Assembly: GCA_938017975.1 (NCBI GenBank)
Contig: CALIKQ010000011.1
Span: 1 to 64,000 of the forward strand
Source of the DNA: an uncultured Pseudomonadales bacterium
GTDB lineage: Bacteria > Pseudomonadota > Gammaproteobacteria > Pseudomonadales > Azotimanducaceae
Reading direction: 5' to 3'
Length of the DNA stretch: 64,000 nt
Part shown: in pieces, positions 36,277 through 45,130 of the stretch
Layout of the letters: every line of letters begins with the position of its first letter
How positions within the stretch are numbered: position 1 is the first letter of the stretch
Notes under the pieces: generated by a model
Databases searched by the model: none
The model's input: only the letters and a program-made list of their open reading frames with translations
What the model was told of the DNA's origin: nothing
Position numbers and translations under genes: made by a program

Positions 36277-37464
36277 CTACCCGCAGGCTTCCTCATCCGC
36301 TAAGAGGATGCCTGCTTGGGCCAGCCCGTCAACCTCAGATTGCGTCATCCCTAGCCACTGCTCAAGCACCACGCAATTGTGCTCCCCACGATGGGGCGCG
36401 GGTCCGCGAACGCCACTTTCTGCGTTAGAGAAGCGATAAGGGGATTGGGTGATGGGCCGTGTGCCGCCCTCTCGATTGTCGATTTCAGTAACGCTCCTGC
36501 GGTGGGCGACAGTGGGTTGGGCTTGGATCGTGCTGGGGTCGCGCACAAGACCCCAGGCGACATTGATCGCTTTCATCAACGCGTCAAACTCTTCCAGAGT
36601 CTCGATGGCTGCCAATGTTTCCTGGACGGCAGCGCGTCGAGCGGAAATTTTTTCGTTCAAGCTGGCATCTGGAGCAGAAGGGTCCACCAAATGATTGCCC
36701 GAAACCAACAATTTGAACAAGAGCCGAAAGTCAGTGGAAATCAGCACAGTGCCACAAGGCAGTTGCCAAATCTCGTTTCTCATTGGGCCGGTTCCCTGAG
36801 CATCCTCTAGGTCATAATGCATTTTATCGTCGGTGGCGATGGTGGCATCGATCATTGCGATGTCGATATGTTGGCCCTCTCCAGTCGATGATCGAAGAAT
36901 CACTGCAGCCAGAACCGCAACCAGTCCATGCAGAGAGGCGTTGGTATCGGCAACCGAAAGCGGCAGGTCCTGAAAATGTGATTCAAGACCCGAGTCAAGT
37001 GCCTCAGCGCTACTTCGGTGAATGAGACCTGCTTCTGAATGAATGACAGGCGCGTAGGCCGGTCGTTTTGATTCTGGACCGTTATGCCCAAAGCCACTGA
37101 TCGAAAGCATGATGATCTTGGCGTTGACCCGTTTTAAATCCTCATAGCCGAGGCCGAGCCGGGCCATGACATCAGGTCGATAATTCTCGATGACAATATC
37201 AGCTTCAGCCACCAGTGAAAAAATGAGCTCCTTGGCGCTTGGTTGCCGAAGGTCGACGCAGATATTGCGTTTTCCCGCATTTTGCTGATGATAGTAACCC
37301 GGCAAATGCGCAATGACTCTGCCCCAGTATCGGGTAACATCGCCCTCAGGCGGCTCAACTTTGACAACGTCTGCGCCGAGGTCACTGAGCATTCTGCCGG
37401 CAAAGGGGCCTGCCAAAACACGGGAAAAATCAAGGACTTTAAGTCCTGCGAGTGGGTAGGACAT
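36277..37464 (-). CDS. CaiB/BaiF family (class III) CoA-transferase
   Basis: Transfers CoA between an acyl-CoA and a free acid. LKVLDFSRVLAGPFAGRMLSDLGADVVKVEPPEGDVTRYWG is the hallmark N-terminus and NAGKRNICVDLRQPSAK follows. The catalytic aspartate is expected at D173 in LPLSVADTNASLHG. The length of 395 residues is normal. It probably activates a carboxylic acid before beta-oxidation; the acid is unknown. It is divergent from the exported-protein pair that follows. Confidence 0.94.
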   Translation of the reverse strand: MSYPLAGLKVLDFSRVLAGPFAGRMLSDLGADVVKVEPPEGDVTRYWGRVIAHLPGYYHQQNAGKRNICVDLRQPSAKELIFSLVAEADIVIENYRPDVMARLGLGYEDLKRVNAKIIMLSISGFGHNGPESKRPAYAPVIHSEAGLIHRSSAEALDSGLESHFQDLPLSVADTNASLHGLVAVLAAVILRSSTGEGQHIDIAMIDATIATDDKMHYDLEDAQGTGPMRNEIWQLPCGTVLISTDFRLLFKLLVSGNHLVDPSAPDASLNEKISARRAAVQETLAAIETLEEFDALMKAINVAWGLVRDPSTIQAQPTVAHRRSVTEIDNREGGTRPITQSPYRFSNAESGVRGPAPHRGEHNCVVLEQWLGMTQSEVDGLAQAGILLADEEACG

Positions 37465-37555
37465 GGTATTGGTCTTGTTAGGTATGAAGTGTTCTCTGAT
37501 AGTAGATCAGCTCTTGTGTAAAATCGCCAGCGTCCGACGGCCTCAGAAGGCTGGC

Positions 37556-38218
37556 GTGTGGAAGCGCCGCGCTGTAGCGCTTTTGTGGTTTTGCTTGATG
37601 AGCACTGGCCAGTCAGTGCAAGCTGCGAGCAGTGATGCTGTCAGTGCTTTTTTGGGGCACTGGGAAGTTGATTTTTCGGCCAGCGAGCATCCCAACGATA
37701 AACTACGCTATCTCTATGAGGTAACGCTCAGTGATCATCGGCGACGCTTGGCCAGTGGTCAAAACCGGATGGGTGAATCCCCTTTTCAAGCGATGGAAGA
37801 TTTAAGGGGTTTGGTGAATCTAGGACGACTGGCCGAACAAATCACCCGAACTTCGGTGCTTGAAATTAGACAATTCGATGAGACCTTAACGGTCACTCGG
37901 GATGACAATTTTAGTCTGCGCTGTGACTTGGTCGGTCAGGTGCAACGCGAGGGGCTTGGTGCGAGTGATTGCCGTATCAAAGATCAAGAGCTGTTGTTTG
38001 AATTGAAGTTGCCGGGGGATGTTGTCATTACCCATCGTCTCATCTTGTCACAGCGCCGAGACCGCTTGAGCATGGCCACCTCGATTTTTGCTGGCGGCGT
38101 TTCTCAGCCTTTCACGGTTAACCGGGTCTACCAGCCCTTCACACCCGCTGAGACGGGTTTTGCATGCGAATACCACTTGGGTAAAGGCAAGGTCTGTCAA
38201 TTGGGCACCGGGAAATGA
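37556..38218 (+). CDS. Exported protein of unknown function, coupled to a lipoprotein gene
   Basis: No family recognised. The open frame starts at 37463, inside the CoA-transferase leader, but a GTG at 37556 preceded by AGAAGG gives a normal signal peptide, MWKRRAVALLWFCLMSTGQSVQA. The mature part of about 195 residues begins FLGHWEVDFSASEHPNDKLRYLYEVTL, has four cysteines, and is predicted to be mostly beta strands, as in lipocalin-like or DUF-type exported proteins. Its stop overlaps the ATG of the lipoprotein gene (ATGA), so both products probably act together in the envelope. Confidence 0.7.
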   Translation: MWKRRAVALLWFCLMSTGQSVQAASSDAVSAFLGHWEVDFSASEHPNDKLRYLYEVTLSDHRRRLASGQNRMGESPFQAMEDLRGLVNLGRLAEQITRTSVLEIRQFDETLTVTRDDNFSLRCDLVGQVQREGLGASDCRIKDQELLFELKLPGDVVITHRLILSQRRDRLSMATSIFAGGVSQPFTVNRVYQPFTPAETGFACEYHLGKGKVCQLGTGK

Positions 38219-39330
38219 TGCGTTTGGGATCGGTTTCAACCATCGTTGTCCTGACCTGCCTCGTTGCGCTCCAGAGCTGCAGCAACGCCCCGCTACAGCC
38301 TGATCAGACCTCAGCTGCGCCCATCCTGTTGGATAAGATAGCGAGTGCTGATTTCAGTCGGCCGTCTTTGAATGTGAGCATCAGTATCTTCGATCATCAA
38401 GTGCTGGGAGTGACGCCACAACGAGCGCGATTACTCAGTGCCGAACAGCGTTATCTCCCCTACCTCTTGAAGGAGATATTGGTTGAATCTGGGTTTTGGG
38501 GCGGAGTTCGTGTCTCGCCGCGTCGAGATCCCACCGCGGAGCTGAACTGTGGTGGGACACTCCATCAAGCAAGTGCTTGGTCGATTGATCTGCATGTTAT
38601 ATGTCGAGATGCGATTGGCCAGGTTTGGATGGATGAGCGATTGATTGAGCAGGTTGATGTCAGCCGGTATCTCCTTGATGAGACAGAGCAAGATCCTTAC
38701 AGCCCTTTGATGATTCGAATCGCGAACCATCTCTCTCAGAAATTAGCTTTGGCGACCGATCAGGCGCGACGGCAAATCGAGTTAGCAGCTATTTTGCGGT
38801 ATGCCGATGCATTAGCGCCTGATCAATTCAGTCGGTTTTTACAAACGGACGAATCTGGGTTGCTGGAATTAGTTGGACTGCCTGCTGAATCAGACCCGAT
38901 GTATGCCCGGGTCCTTAGAATCCGTGACAGTGAGTATCAATTCATCGACGCCATCGATGAGCAGATTGGGACGATTTATACCGAGATGAAAGTGCCCTAC
39001 GCATTATGGCGTCGCTATCAGTTTGAGTTTGAAGGCTACAATATAAGTTTGTCTGAGAAACAACCAAGCAAACTAAGACGTGTTGCCAGCGATTATGGTG
39101 CCCTTCTTGGAACCTATAAGCGATATCAAGATTTCAAACGAAACGAAGACGAAATCGAGGAAATGGGGATTTCTCTGCAGCGAACACTGTCCCCTACGGT
39201 GGGACGAGTTGAAGGTCAGGTGCTTGAATTAACCGGGAGCCTTGATCAGCAATATGAGTTATGGCGTAGCTTCTTAATGCAGATTTACCGTGTTGAATCG
39301 GGTGTTACTGTGATGCCGGATAGAGATTAA
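38215..39330 (+). CDS. Lipoprotein of unknown function
   Basis: A 371-residue protein with a lipobox (ALQSC) at C22, so it should be anchored in the outer membrane. I do not recognise the family. Residues 45-180 look like a mixed alpha/beta domain (SLNVSISIFDHQV, FWGGVRVSPRR, DLHVICRDAIGQVW), resembling putative assembly lipoproteins that pair with TPR proteins. The C-terminal half is helical, with the coiled-coil-like YKRYQDFKRNEDEIEEMGISLQR. It is coupled to the preceding exported gene and its 3' end overlaps the convergent TPR gene by 26 bp. Confidence 0.72.
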   Translation: MMRLGSVSTIVVLTCLVALQSCSNAPLQPDQTSAAPILLDKIASADFSRPSLNVSISIFDHQVLGVTPQRARLLSAEQRYLPYLLKEILVESGFWGGVRVSPRRDPTAELNCGGTLHQASAWSIDLHVICRDAIGQVWMDERLIEQVDVSRYLLDETEQDPYSPLMIRIANHLSQKLALATDQARRQIELAAILRYADALAPDQFSRFLQTDESGLLELVGLPAESDPMYARVLRIRDSEYQFIDAIDEQIGTIYTEMKVPYALWRRYQFEFEGYNISLSEKQPSKLRRVASDYGALLGTYKRYQDFKRNEDEIEEMGISLQRTLSPTVGRVEGQVLELTGSLDQQYELWRSFLMQIYRVESGVTVMPDRD

Positions 39331-40447
39331 CCACAAGGCCTGTTTGAGCAAGCTCCAAAAGCCACCCGGATCCAAAATTATTGCCGCTGTCGAGCACTTG
39401 TTGGTAGCGGGCTACGGCGGCATTGCGATCCCCTGAAAAGTCATTAACCAAGCCTTGAGCGAGCATCAACCAATCCTTTGTCCATTCCGGTAGGTCGCCT
39501 GGCCTCACTGCCAAAATAGAAGATTGAAGGCCACTGGGAAGAGGCATCTCGAGGTATTTTAGAACGTAGATTTCCCAGATCTTGCCGACCACCGTAAAAC
39601 GGGATTCTTGCTGGATTGCGCTCTTCATGGCCTGTATCGCCGAGTAGGCCTTTTGCCATTCGTTTTGATAGGCATAGCTTGAAATGTGAGCGAGATGAAG
39701 TCTTGGATTACCGGGATATCGATCAACTAACGCTTTGAGCTGTGCGCTCGCTTGCGGGATCTGCTCGGGCGCTTTTTGCATGATCAGATCGCTGTAGATG
39801 AATCGGGCCGCGTCCGCATAAGGCCCTCCGCCATTCATGACGGCTTCGATATAAGGAAGACTTTTGTCCGAATTCCCCGTGGGAATAAACCAGAGAAACG
39901 GCGCCATAAATTTGGCAAAGGATGGTAAGTGGTCAGCGTAAAAATAGGCCATGCCCAAAGGAAGCTTTACATCGGTGAGTTTTGGATCTCGATCCAAAGC
40001 AGCCTCGAAGGCTTTGATGGCTTGGCTCCCGTGACTGCCAGCATCATAGAGGTTGCCTCGCAGGGCTGATAAGTATGAGCGAGCAAAATGACCACGGCCG
40101 CATTGAAACAGACGCTCAGGCCTACTTTGGCGGCGATTTTTTGGGCATAGCGCAATGAGTTGCTCGCTGAGACCGAACAGATATCCGTCTTCCTCATGAC
40201 TTTGGCTGTCCCATGACAGCCGCGTCAAACGGGTGTCCAACTCCAGGGCGATGGCAAGGTCGCGGCTGTCGGGTAGTAATTTCAGACGTTCGGTTTGAGC
40301 GAGGGCGCGATCATAATTGCCTTCAAGTCGCGCCGTCAGAATACCTTGTTCAAGCTTGAGGCGCTCCGAGTGCGCGCCGGCACTCAATGCACAATTGGGC
40401 TGAAAAAACGTCAGCAAGGTAACCAGCAGAGTGCTCAAAAACTTCAT
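39305..40447 (-). CDS. Exported TPR-like helical-repeat protein
   Basis: A signal peptide (MKFLSTLLVTLLTFFQPNCALSAG, cleavage near residue 22) precedes about 355 residues of helical repeats: QGILTARLEGNYDRALAQTERL, HGSQAIKAFEAALDRDPKLTDVKLPLGMAYFYAD, AQLKALVDRYPGNPRLHLAHI and DRNAAVARYQQVLDSGNN. Such repeats bind peptides or proteins in the periplasm. The segment with AMNGGGPYADAARF (here AVMNGGGPYADAARFIYSD) is distinctive. The function is unknown. It faces the lipoprotein gene, with overlapping 3' ends, and may belong to the same envelope system. Confidence 0.78.
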   Translation of the reverse strand: MKFLSTLLVTLLTFFQPNCALSAGAHSERLKLEQGILTARLEGNYDRALAQTERLKLLPDSRDLAIALELDTRLTRLSWDSQSHEEDGYLFGLSEQLIALCPKNRRQSRPERLFQCGRGHFARSYLSALRGNLYDAGSHGSQAIKAFEAALDRDPKLTDVKLPLGMAYFYADHLPSFAKFMAPFLWFIPTGNSDKSLPYIEAVMNGGGPYADAARFIYSDLIMQKAPEQIPQASAQLKALVDRYPGNPRLHLAHISSYAYQNEWQKAYSAIQAMKSAIQQESRFTVVGKIWEIYVLKYLEMPLPSGLQSSILAVRPGDLPEWTKDWLMLAQGLVNDFSGDRNAAVARYQQVLDSGNNFGSGWLLELAQTGLVVNLYPASQ

Positions 40448-40693
40448 ATCAATTTAAACGCATGGATCTGGTGGATAGTTTAATGGATTTATTCGTCTTG
40501 AATGACAGCGTTGTATTCCCGCGAGTAAACTGCGCTCGATTTCCAGATCAACTTAGGTGAAGATAAAAGGTTCAGCCCAAGGGGCGAGACTAACCGACTC
40601 TATGACGCGCTAGTCATGGGTGACATTATCAAGGGCTATGATGAATCTTAGCGATTGCCTTATATAGTCCGTAGAACATAGCGAGGATAAACC

Positions 40694-42025
40694 ATGGCGA
40701 GTTCAACTGCTGGCCTTAGTCAAAAGCAAATTGATGCTTACTGGATGCCCTTCACCGGGAACCGCCAGTTTAAGTCAGATCCTCGAATGATCACCGCTGC
40801 CGATGGTTGTTATTACACCGATGGCGAGGGTCGTCAGATTTTTGATGGACTCTCAGGGCTTTGGACCTGTGGCCTTGGGCATAACATAAAAAAAATCAAT
40901 GAGGCCATCGCGACTCAGGCTAAGACGCTTGATTTCAGCCCGACGTTTCAATTTGGCCACAAAGGTGCTTTTGAGTTGGCCGAACGAATCACTCAATTTA
41001 TGCCTGAGGATTTAAATCGTGTTTTTTTCTGCGGGTCGGGTTCTGAGGCAGCCGATACCGCGTTAAAGATTGCGCGAGGTTACTGGCGGGCGCAGGGCAA
41101 AGCCAGTAAAACCCGCTTGATTGGTCGAGCCAAGGGTTACCATGGCGTGAACTTTGGCGGTATCTCGGTCGGCGGCATTGGCGGCAACAAGGCCAGTTTT
41201 GGTGAGGGGATAGCGTCAGATCATCTTCGGCATACTTGGTTGAGTGACAATTACTTTACGCCTGGATTACCCGAAAAAGGAGCTGAGCGCGCTGATGATC
41301 TACTGGACTTGATCGCCTTGCATGATGCCTCAAATATCGCAGCCGTCATTGTTGAGCCTTTGGCGGGTTCTAGCGGTGTGTTTCCACCGCCAGTAGGTTA
41401 TCTCAAACGGCTTCGGCAAATCTGTGATGATCATGACATCTTGCTAATTTTCGATGAAGTCATAACCGCATTCGGACGGATGGGTGCCAACACAGGTGCA
41501 GAGGCTTTTGGCGTCACGCCGGATATCATCAATGTTGCAAAGCAACTGACCAATGGCGCGGTACCCATGGGCGCGGTGGTGGTCCATGAAAATATCTACG
41601 ACTGCTTTATGGAGACCAAAGCGCCTCACTACGCGCTTGAAGTCCCGCATGGCTATACCTACTCTGCACACCCTCTGGCTTGTGCTGCCGGGTTAGCGGC
41701 GTTGTCCGTCCTTGAAGATGAGCGAATGATTGAACGCGTACAAAAGATCGCGCCCTACTTTGAGAAGTCGATCCACGAATTGGGCAATGCCCCGCGAGTT
41801 GTCGATATTCGTAACTACGGACTCGCGGGGGGGTTGACGTTGTTTCCTTACGAGGGCGAGCCTTTACGAAGGCCATTTGAGGTTGCAATGTCTATGTGGA
41901 AAAAGGGGTTTTATGTTCGGTACGGGGGCGACACCATTCAACTTGGGCTTCCCTTTATCGTAGAAGAGAATGAAATCTCCAGTCTGATGAATGCGCTTGG
42001 GGATAGCCTCTCCGAATGTGCTTGA
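40694..42025 (+). CDS. Class III aminotransferase, omega-amino acid:pyruvate type
   Basis: A PLP aminotransferase of 443 residues. FFCGSGSEAADTALKIARGYWRAQGK binds the cofactor phosphate, IFDEVITAFGRMG holds the PLP-binding aspartate, and NVAKQLTNGAVPMGAVVV holds the Schiff-base lysine. WMPFTGNRQFKSDPRMI matches the omega-amino acid:pyruvate (beta-alanine or taurine) aminotransferase group. It would move an amino group from an omega-amine to pyruvate. GAGGA precedes the ATG. An SDR gene follows 100 bp later and may act on the aldehyde product (inference). Confidence 0.93.
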   Translation: MASSTAGLSQKQIDAYWMPFTGNRQFKSDPRMITAADGCYYTDGEGRQIFDGLSGLWTCGLGHNIKKINEAIATQAKTLDFSPTFQFGHKGAFELAERITQFMPEDLNRVFFCGSGSEAADTALKIARGYWRAQGKASKTRLIGRAKGYHGVNFGGISVGGIGGNKASFGEGIASDHLRHTWLSDNYFTPGLPEKGAERADDLLDLIALHDASNIAAVIVEPLAGSSGVFPPPVGYLKRLRQICDDHDILLIFDEVITAFGRMGANTGAEAFGVTPDIINVAKQLTNGAVPMGAVVVHENIYDCFMETKAPHYALEVPHGYTYSAHPLACAAGLAALSVLEDERMIERVQKIAPYFEKSIHELGNAPRVVDIRNYGLAGGLTLFPYEGEPLRRPFEVAMSMWKKGFYVRYGGDTIQLGLPFIVEENEISSLMNALGDSLSECA

Positions 42026-42125
42026 CCGGCTGCGCTGATCATTGACCGGTGCAAGCCGTTCTTGATTGGGCGCTTTTTAAAAATGCGAGCTTAATAACAC
42101 CATCAATAATCCTGAGGAGATCTGT

Positions 42126-42929
42126 TTGGGCCAGAGACTAGACAACAAGGTAGCAGTGATCACTGGTGGTACCAGCGGCATTGGGGAAGCCACAGCAGCG
42201 CTCTTTGTCGCTGAAGGTGCGCAGGTGGTGATTTGCGGACGGTCAGAAGAAAAGGGGCAGCGTTTAGCCTCGACGTTAGGCGATCGCTGCCGATTCGTTG
42301 CGGCAGACGTGTTGGTGGAAGCTGATATCGAGCGGACTTTGAACGTTGCAGTCGAGACCTTTGGTGGACTCGATATTTTGTTTAACAACGCAGGTGGTCC
42401 AACCCATGGTTTAGTCGATGGCGTCGAGCGGGAGGCCATCGTTTATGCGACCGATTTGCTGTTCGCGAGCGCAGCCCTGGGTATGAAGCATGCTATTCCT
42501 CATTTCCGGCAGCGAGGGGGTGGCGTGATCATTAATAATTCCAGTGTTGCAGCAATACGAGATAACCAAGGTGACTTGATTTATTCAGCCGTAAAGGCCG
42601 CTCTGACCCATTATTCAAAATTGACCGCGGTGCGTTTGGGGCCTGAGAATATACGGGTGAATACGATCTCACCCGGTGCGATTGCAACCCCAATTTTTTG
42701 GGGCGGGTCTGCTAGAGCGAATACCTTGAGTGATGAAGAAAACGATAAGAAGATGGCTAAGTTGCAATCAAATCTAGCGAAAGCAACGCCGCTGAAACGC
42801 TCGGGCGTCGCGGCAGATATTGCCCAGGGCGCTCTTTACCTCGCATCTGCAGAGGGGTCCTTCGTGAACGGGCATGATCTTGTCATTGACGGAGGTCGAG
42901 TTAATTTATTTCATGAAGCGCCGTCCTAA
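42126..42929 (+). CDS. Short-chain dehydrogenase/reductase
   Basis: A 267-residue SDR. VAVITGGTSGIGEA is the cofactor motif, NNAGG the next landmark, then NNSSVAAI (catalytic serine) and YSAVKAAL (Y and K). VNTISPGAI and FVNGHDLVIDGG are family features. It begins at a TTG with GAGGAG 6 nt upstream, so this non-ATG start is well supported. It follows an omega-aminotransferase and may reduce the aldehyde or ketone that enzyme produces. Confidence 0.93.
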   Translation: MGQRLDNKVAVITGGTSGIGEATAALFVAEGAQVVICGRSEEKGQRLASTLGDRCRFVAADVLVEADIERTLNVAVETFGGLDILFNNAGGPTHGLVDGVEREAIVYATDLLFASAALGMKHAIPHFRQRGGGVIINNSSVAAIRDNQGDLIYSAVKAALTHYSKLTAVRLGPENIRVNTISPGAIATPIFWGGSARANTLSDEENDKKMAKLQSNLAKATPLKRSGVAADIAQGALYLASAEGSFVNGHDLVIDGGRVNLFHEAPS

Positions 42930-43047
42930 ATGGCGTGTTTTGACCAAGGTTCCCAACCTCAGCCCTGATGCAAGAAGCCTCTGTCGCTGTTCGGTAAGGG
43001 ACAAGCGGTTTTAAAGCCAAGTGTTCGTGTTCAGAGCAGGATGATAC

Positions 43048-44070
43048 TTAAACCCGCGCGACAGGGGTTGCGCGGGTCTCATTTAATCGCTCCATGGCCA
43101 GGGCTCCAATTTCATAACTGCGCAGGCGCAGTTCTGGATCAAAAATAGAAGAAACCAACATTAGCTCGTCCGCACTCGTTTCCTCGATAAAACTTTGGAA
43201 ACCTTCCGTGACCGTATCAAGATCGCCGACCGTTGAGCAGCGCCCGATGTCTTTGACCATCTGCTGCTCTGCTGCAGACAACTGCGCTTCAAAGTTTTCG
43301 ATGGGCGGCGGTAGTGGACCAGGAGCACCTCGGCGAAGATTGACAAAAGATTGTAGCGAGGAGGATCTAAGGTGTTGCGCCTGTGCATCACTTTCGGCGG
43401 CGCAGAGGTTGAAGCCAAGCATGACATAGGGTGCTTGCAATGTTTCAGAGGGCTTAAATTGTGATCGATAGGTTTCGAGCGCAGCCGTGAGATAGGTTGG
43501 TGCAAAGTGAGATGCAAAGGCAAAGGGCAGACCGAGCATCGCAGCGAGTTGGGCCCCAAAAAGACTTGATCCTAGAATCCAAAGCGGTACCTTTGTGCCA
43601 GCGCCGGGCGTTGCGCTGACGCGCTGTCCAGGTTGTACGGGGTTCAAATAGTGCTGGAGTTCGACGACATCGCGGGGAAAGTCTTCAACGTTGCCATTGA
43701 GGTTTCTGCGAAGCGCCTGCATGGTCAGTCCATCGGTTCCCGGCGCTCGCCCTAAACCGAGATCAATCCTATTGGGAAACAAAGTTGCCAGGGTTCCAAA
43801 CTGCTCCGCGACCATTAACGGCGCATGGTTGGGTAACATAATGCCGCCGGACCCAACTCGAATAGTTTGAGTAGCACCAGCGATATGACCAATCACAACC
43901 GCAGTCGCTGAGCTCGCGATCCCTGGCATATTGTGATGTTCTGCAACCCAGTAACGGTTATAGCCCCACTGCTCAGCGGAGATTGCGAGATTTTTGGTTC
44001 GGACAAGGGCTGTCGCGGCATTGCTGCCCTGAGTGATGGGTACGAGGTCCAAAATTGAAAATGCTGTCAT
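43048..44070 (-). CDS. Luciferase-like (LLM) flavin-dependent oxidoreductase
   Basis: A 340-residue TIM-barrel protein of the alkanal monooxygenase-like (YhbW/MsnO8) group. [26 protein letters not shown] is the family's N-terminus, followed by [23 protein letters not shown] and [22 protein letters not shown]. It probably binds FMNH2 supplied by a separate reductase and oxidises a small substrate; none can be named. A strong hairpin overlaps its stop. A second LLM gene of a different subgroup is at 26073. Confidence 0.9.
   Translation of the reverse strand: MTAFSILDLVPITQGSNAATALVRTKNLAISAEQWGYNRYWVAEHHNMPGIASSATAVVIGHIAGATQTIRVGSGGIMLPNHAPLMVAEQFGTLATLFPNRIDLGLGRAPGTDGLTMQALRRNLNGNVEDFPRDVVELQHYLNPVQPGQRVSATPGAGTKVPLWILGSSLFGAQLAAMLGLPFAFASHFAPTYLTAALETYRSQFKPSETLQAPYVMLGFNLCAAESDAQAQHLRSSSLQSFVNLRRGAPGPLPPPIENFEAQLSAAEQQMVKDIGRCSTVGDLDTVTEGFQSFIEETSADELMLVSSIFDPELRLRSYEIGALAMERLNETRATPVARV
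43052..43077 (-). terminator. Hairpin overlapping the end of the LLM gene, possible terminator
   Basis: ACCCGCGC at 43052-43059 pairs perfectly with GCGCGGGT at 43070-43077 around a 10-nt loop. On the minus strand it spans the last codons, and the stop TAA lies in the following TTTAAG. The T-run is short, so termination strength is uncertain. Confidence 0.45.
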
Positions 44071-44478
44071 AGGTGTGATGTTTTCATTGAGGAGACTCGA
44101 TTATGACAGAAATATCAGACAACGCGTGCTGGAGGCGGCTAACTTTGGGGCACTCAGTGCCTTTGTTAGGTCGCTGCTTTTGATGCGGGTTGTTTTACGT
44201 CTGAGTATGGGTGCTTTTGAGTTTAATTTTCAGTCAAAGATTGGTCAGAAAATTTGGTGTGCCCAAATGAGATCCAGGAAGCTTGCTTTAAAAATGAGTG
44301 ATACCGCATGATAGAGGGCATTGAAGACCTATCAGGCAATGCGCGCGGCTCAGAATATAGGGGCAAGCGGAGCGCAAAAAAGTCGGTTTTGTAAGCACGA
44401 TTTGTCATCTTGCACGTAGGACTCAATATTGAATGTTCAAAATATCGAGTCGTTGTGAAAAGACCCTAAGGACACGTT
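44071..44478. other. Divergent intergenic region between LLM and LON-domain genes
   Basis: 408 bp holding no recognised gene. It contains a 26-codon reading frame with a good SD (44103-44183) and an imperfect dyad near 44421-44450 just before the LON-domain gene. A longer open frame at 44033-44311 overlaps the LLM start and resembles nothing known; I treat it as noise. Confidence 0.5.
44103..44183 (+). CDS. Possible 26-residue small protein
   Basis: ATG with GAGGAG 8 nt upstream opens a 26-codon frame beginning MTEISDNACWRRLTLG and ending LLGRCF. The good SD is the main support. No membrane segment or family is seen. It may be a leader peptide, a short orphan gene or chance. Confidence 0.25.
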   Translation: MTEISDNACWRRLTLGHSVPLLGRCF

Positions 44479-45117
44479 GTGGCAGAGATTGCGCTATTTC
44501 CTATTCCCGAGCTCGTGGCTTTCCCTGGCCATGAAGTCCCCTTGCACATTTTTGAACCAAGATATCGCAAGATGGTGACGGATTGTGTTGCAGCAGATCG
44601 TCCAATCGGTGTGTGTCATACTCGAAAGCAGATTCGAGCTGCAAAGCCCTCGACAACGACCGAGGAGGCGTTAAACAGCAACCAGGCGACTTACCTTCCC
44701 TTCGATGTGTTCTCTGCGGGACCCTGCCGAATTCATGAGACACTCCCGGACGGCCGCATTCATGCCTCTATCGATATGACTGCCCGCTACCAGGTTGTTG
44801 AGGAGTTGCAAACCCTGCCGTACAAGATTGTTCGTGCGGAGCTGCTTCCGGATGAAGATGCCGCTGCTCAATATGTAGAGCTGCAAAGGGAAATCAATGA
44901 CAGTCTGTTGTCGTTGATCGGCGATGAGCATGAACAACTGAGAAAAATATTATCCGAAGAAAGCTGGGTGACGCAGTCCTCGGAGGATTTTTCTTATCGA
45001 ATTTTTCAGTTTTTAAAATTCGAGGCGGACGTGATGCAGCAGTTGCTCGAATGTAATTCCATCGAGTCGAGACTTCACCTGATTGGCGGTTTGCTCAGCG
45101 GTAAACCGGTTCACTGA
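44479..45117 (+). CDS. LON substrate-binding domain protein
   Basis: A stand-alone N-terminal LON domain of 212 residues without ATPase or protease parts. ALFPIPELVAFPGHEVPLHIFEPRYRKMVTDCVAADRPIGV is the domain signature. The usual FxIGTxGxI strand is altered, with a low-similarity loop near 55-75. The helical C-terminus includes FLKFEADVMQQLLECNSIESRLHLI. Its job is unknown; such proteins may recognise substrates for other proteins. The start is GTG with AAGGA upstream, and it converges with the GPH transporter gene. Confidence 0.88.
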   Translation: MAEIALFPIPELVAFPGHEVPLHIFEPRYRKMVTDCVAADRPIGVCHTRKQIRAAKPSTTTEEALNSNQATYLPFDVFSAGPCRIHETLPDGRIHASIDMTARYQVVEELQTLPYKIVRAELLPDEDAAAQYVELQREINDSLLSLIGDEHEQLRKILSEESWVTQSSEDFSYRIFQFLKFEADVMQQLLECNSIESRLHLIGGLLSGKPVH

Positions 45118-45130
45118 CGGCATTTTCTGT

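Noticed and set aside
42036-42061. TGATC-N16-CGTTC before the SDR at 42126 as an ECF promoter
   Set aside because: The spacing is one base short and the -10 differs. One of several random TGATC hits.
44033-44311. 92-codon open frame as a gene
   Set aside because: It starts inside the opposite LLM gene, has no SD, and its product resembles no family.
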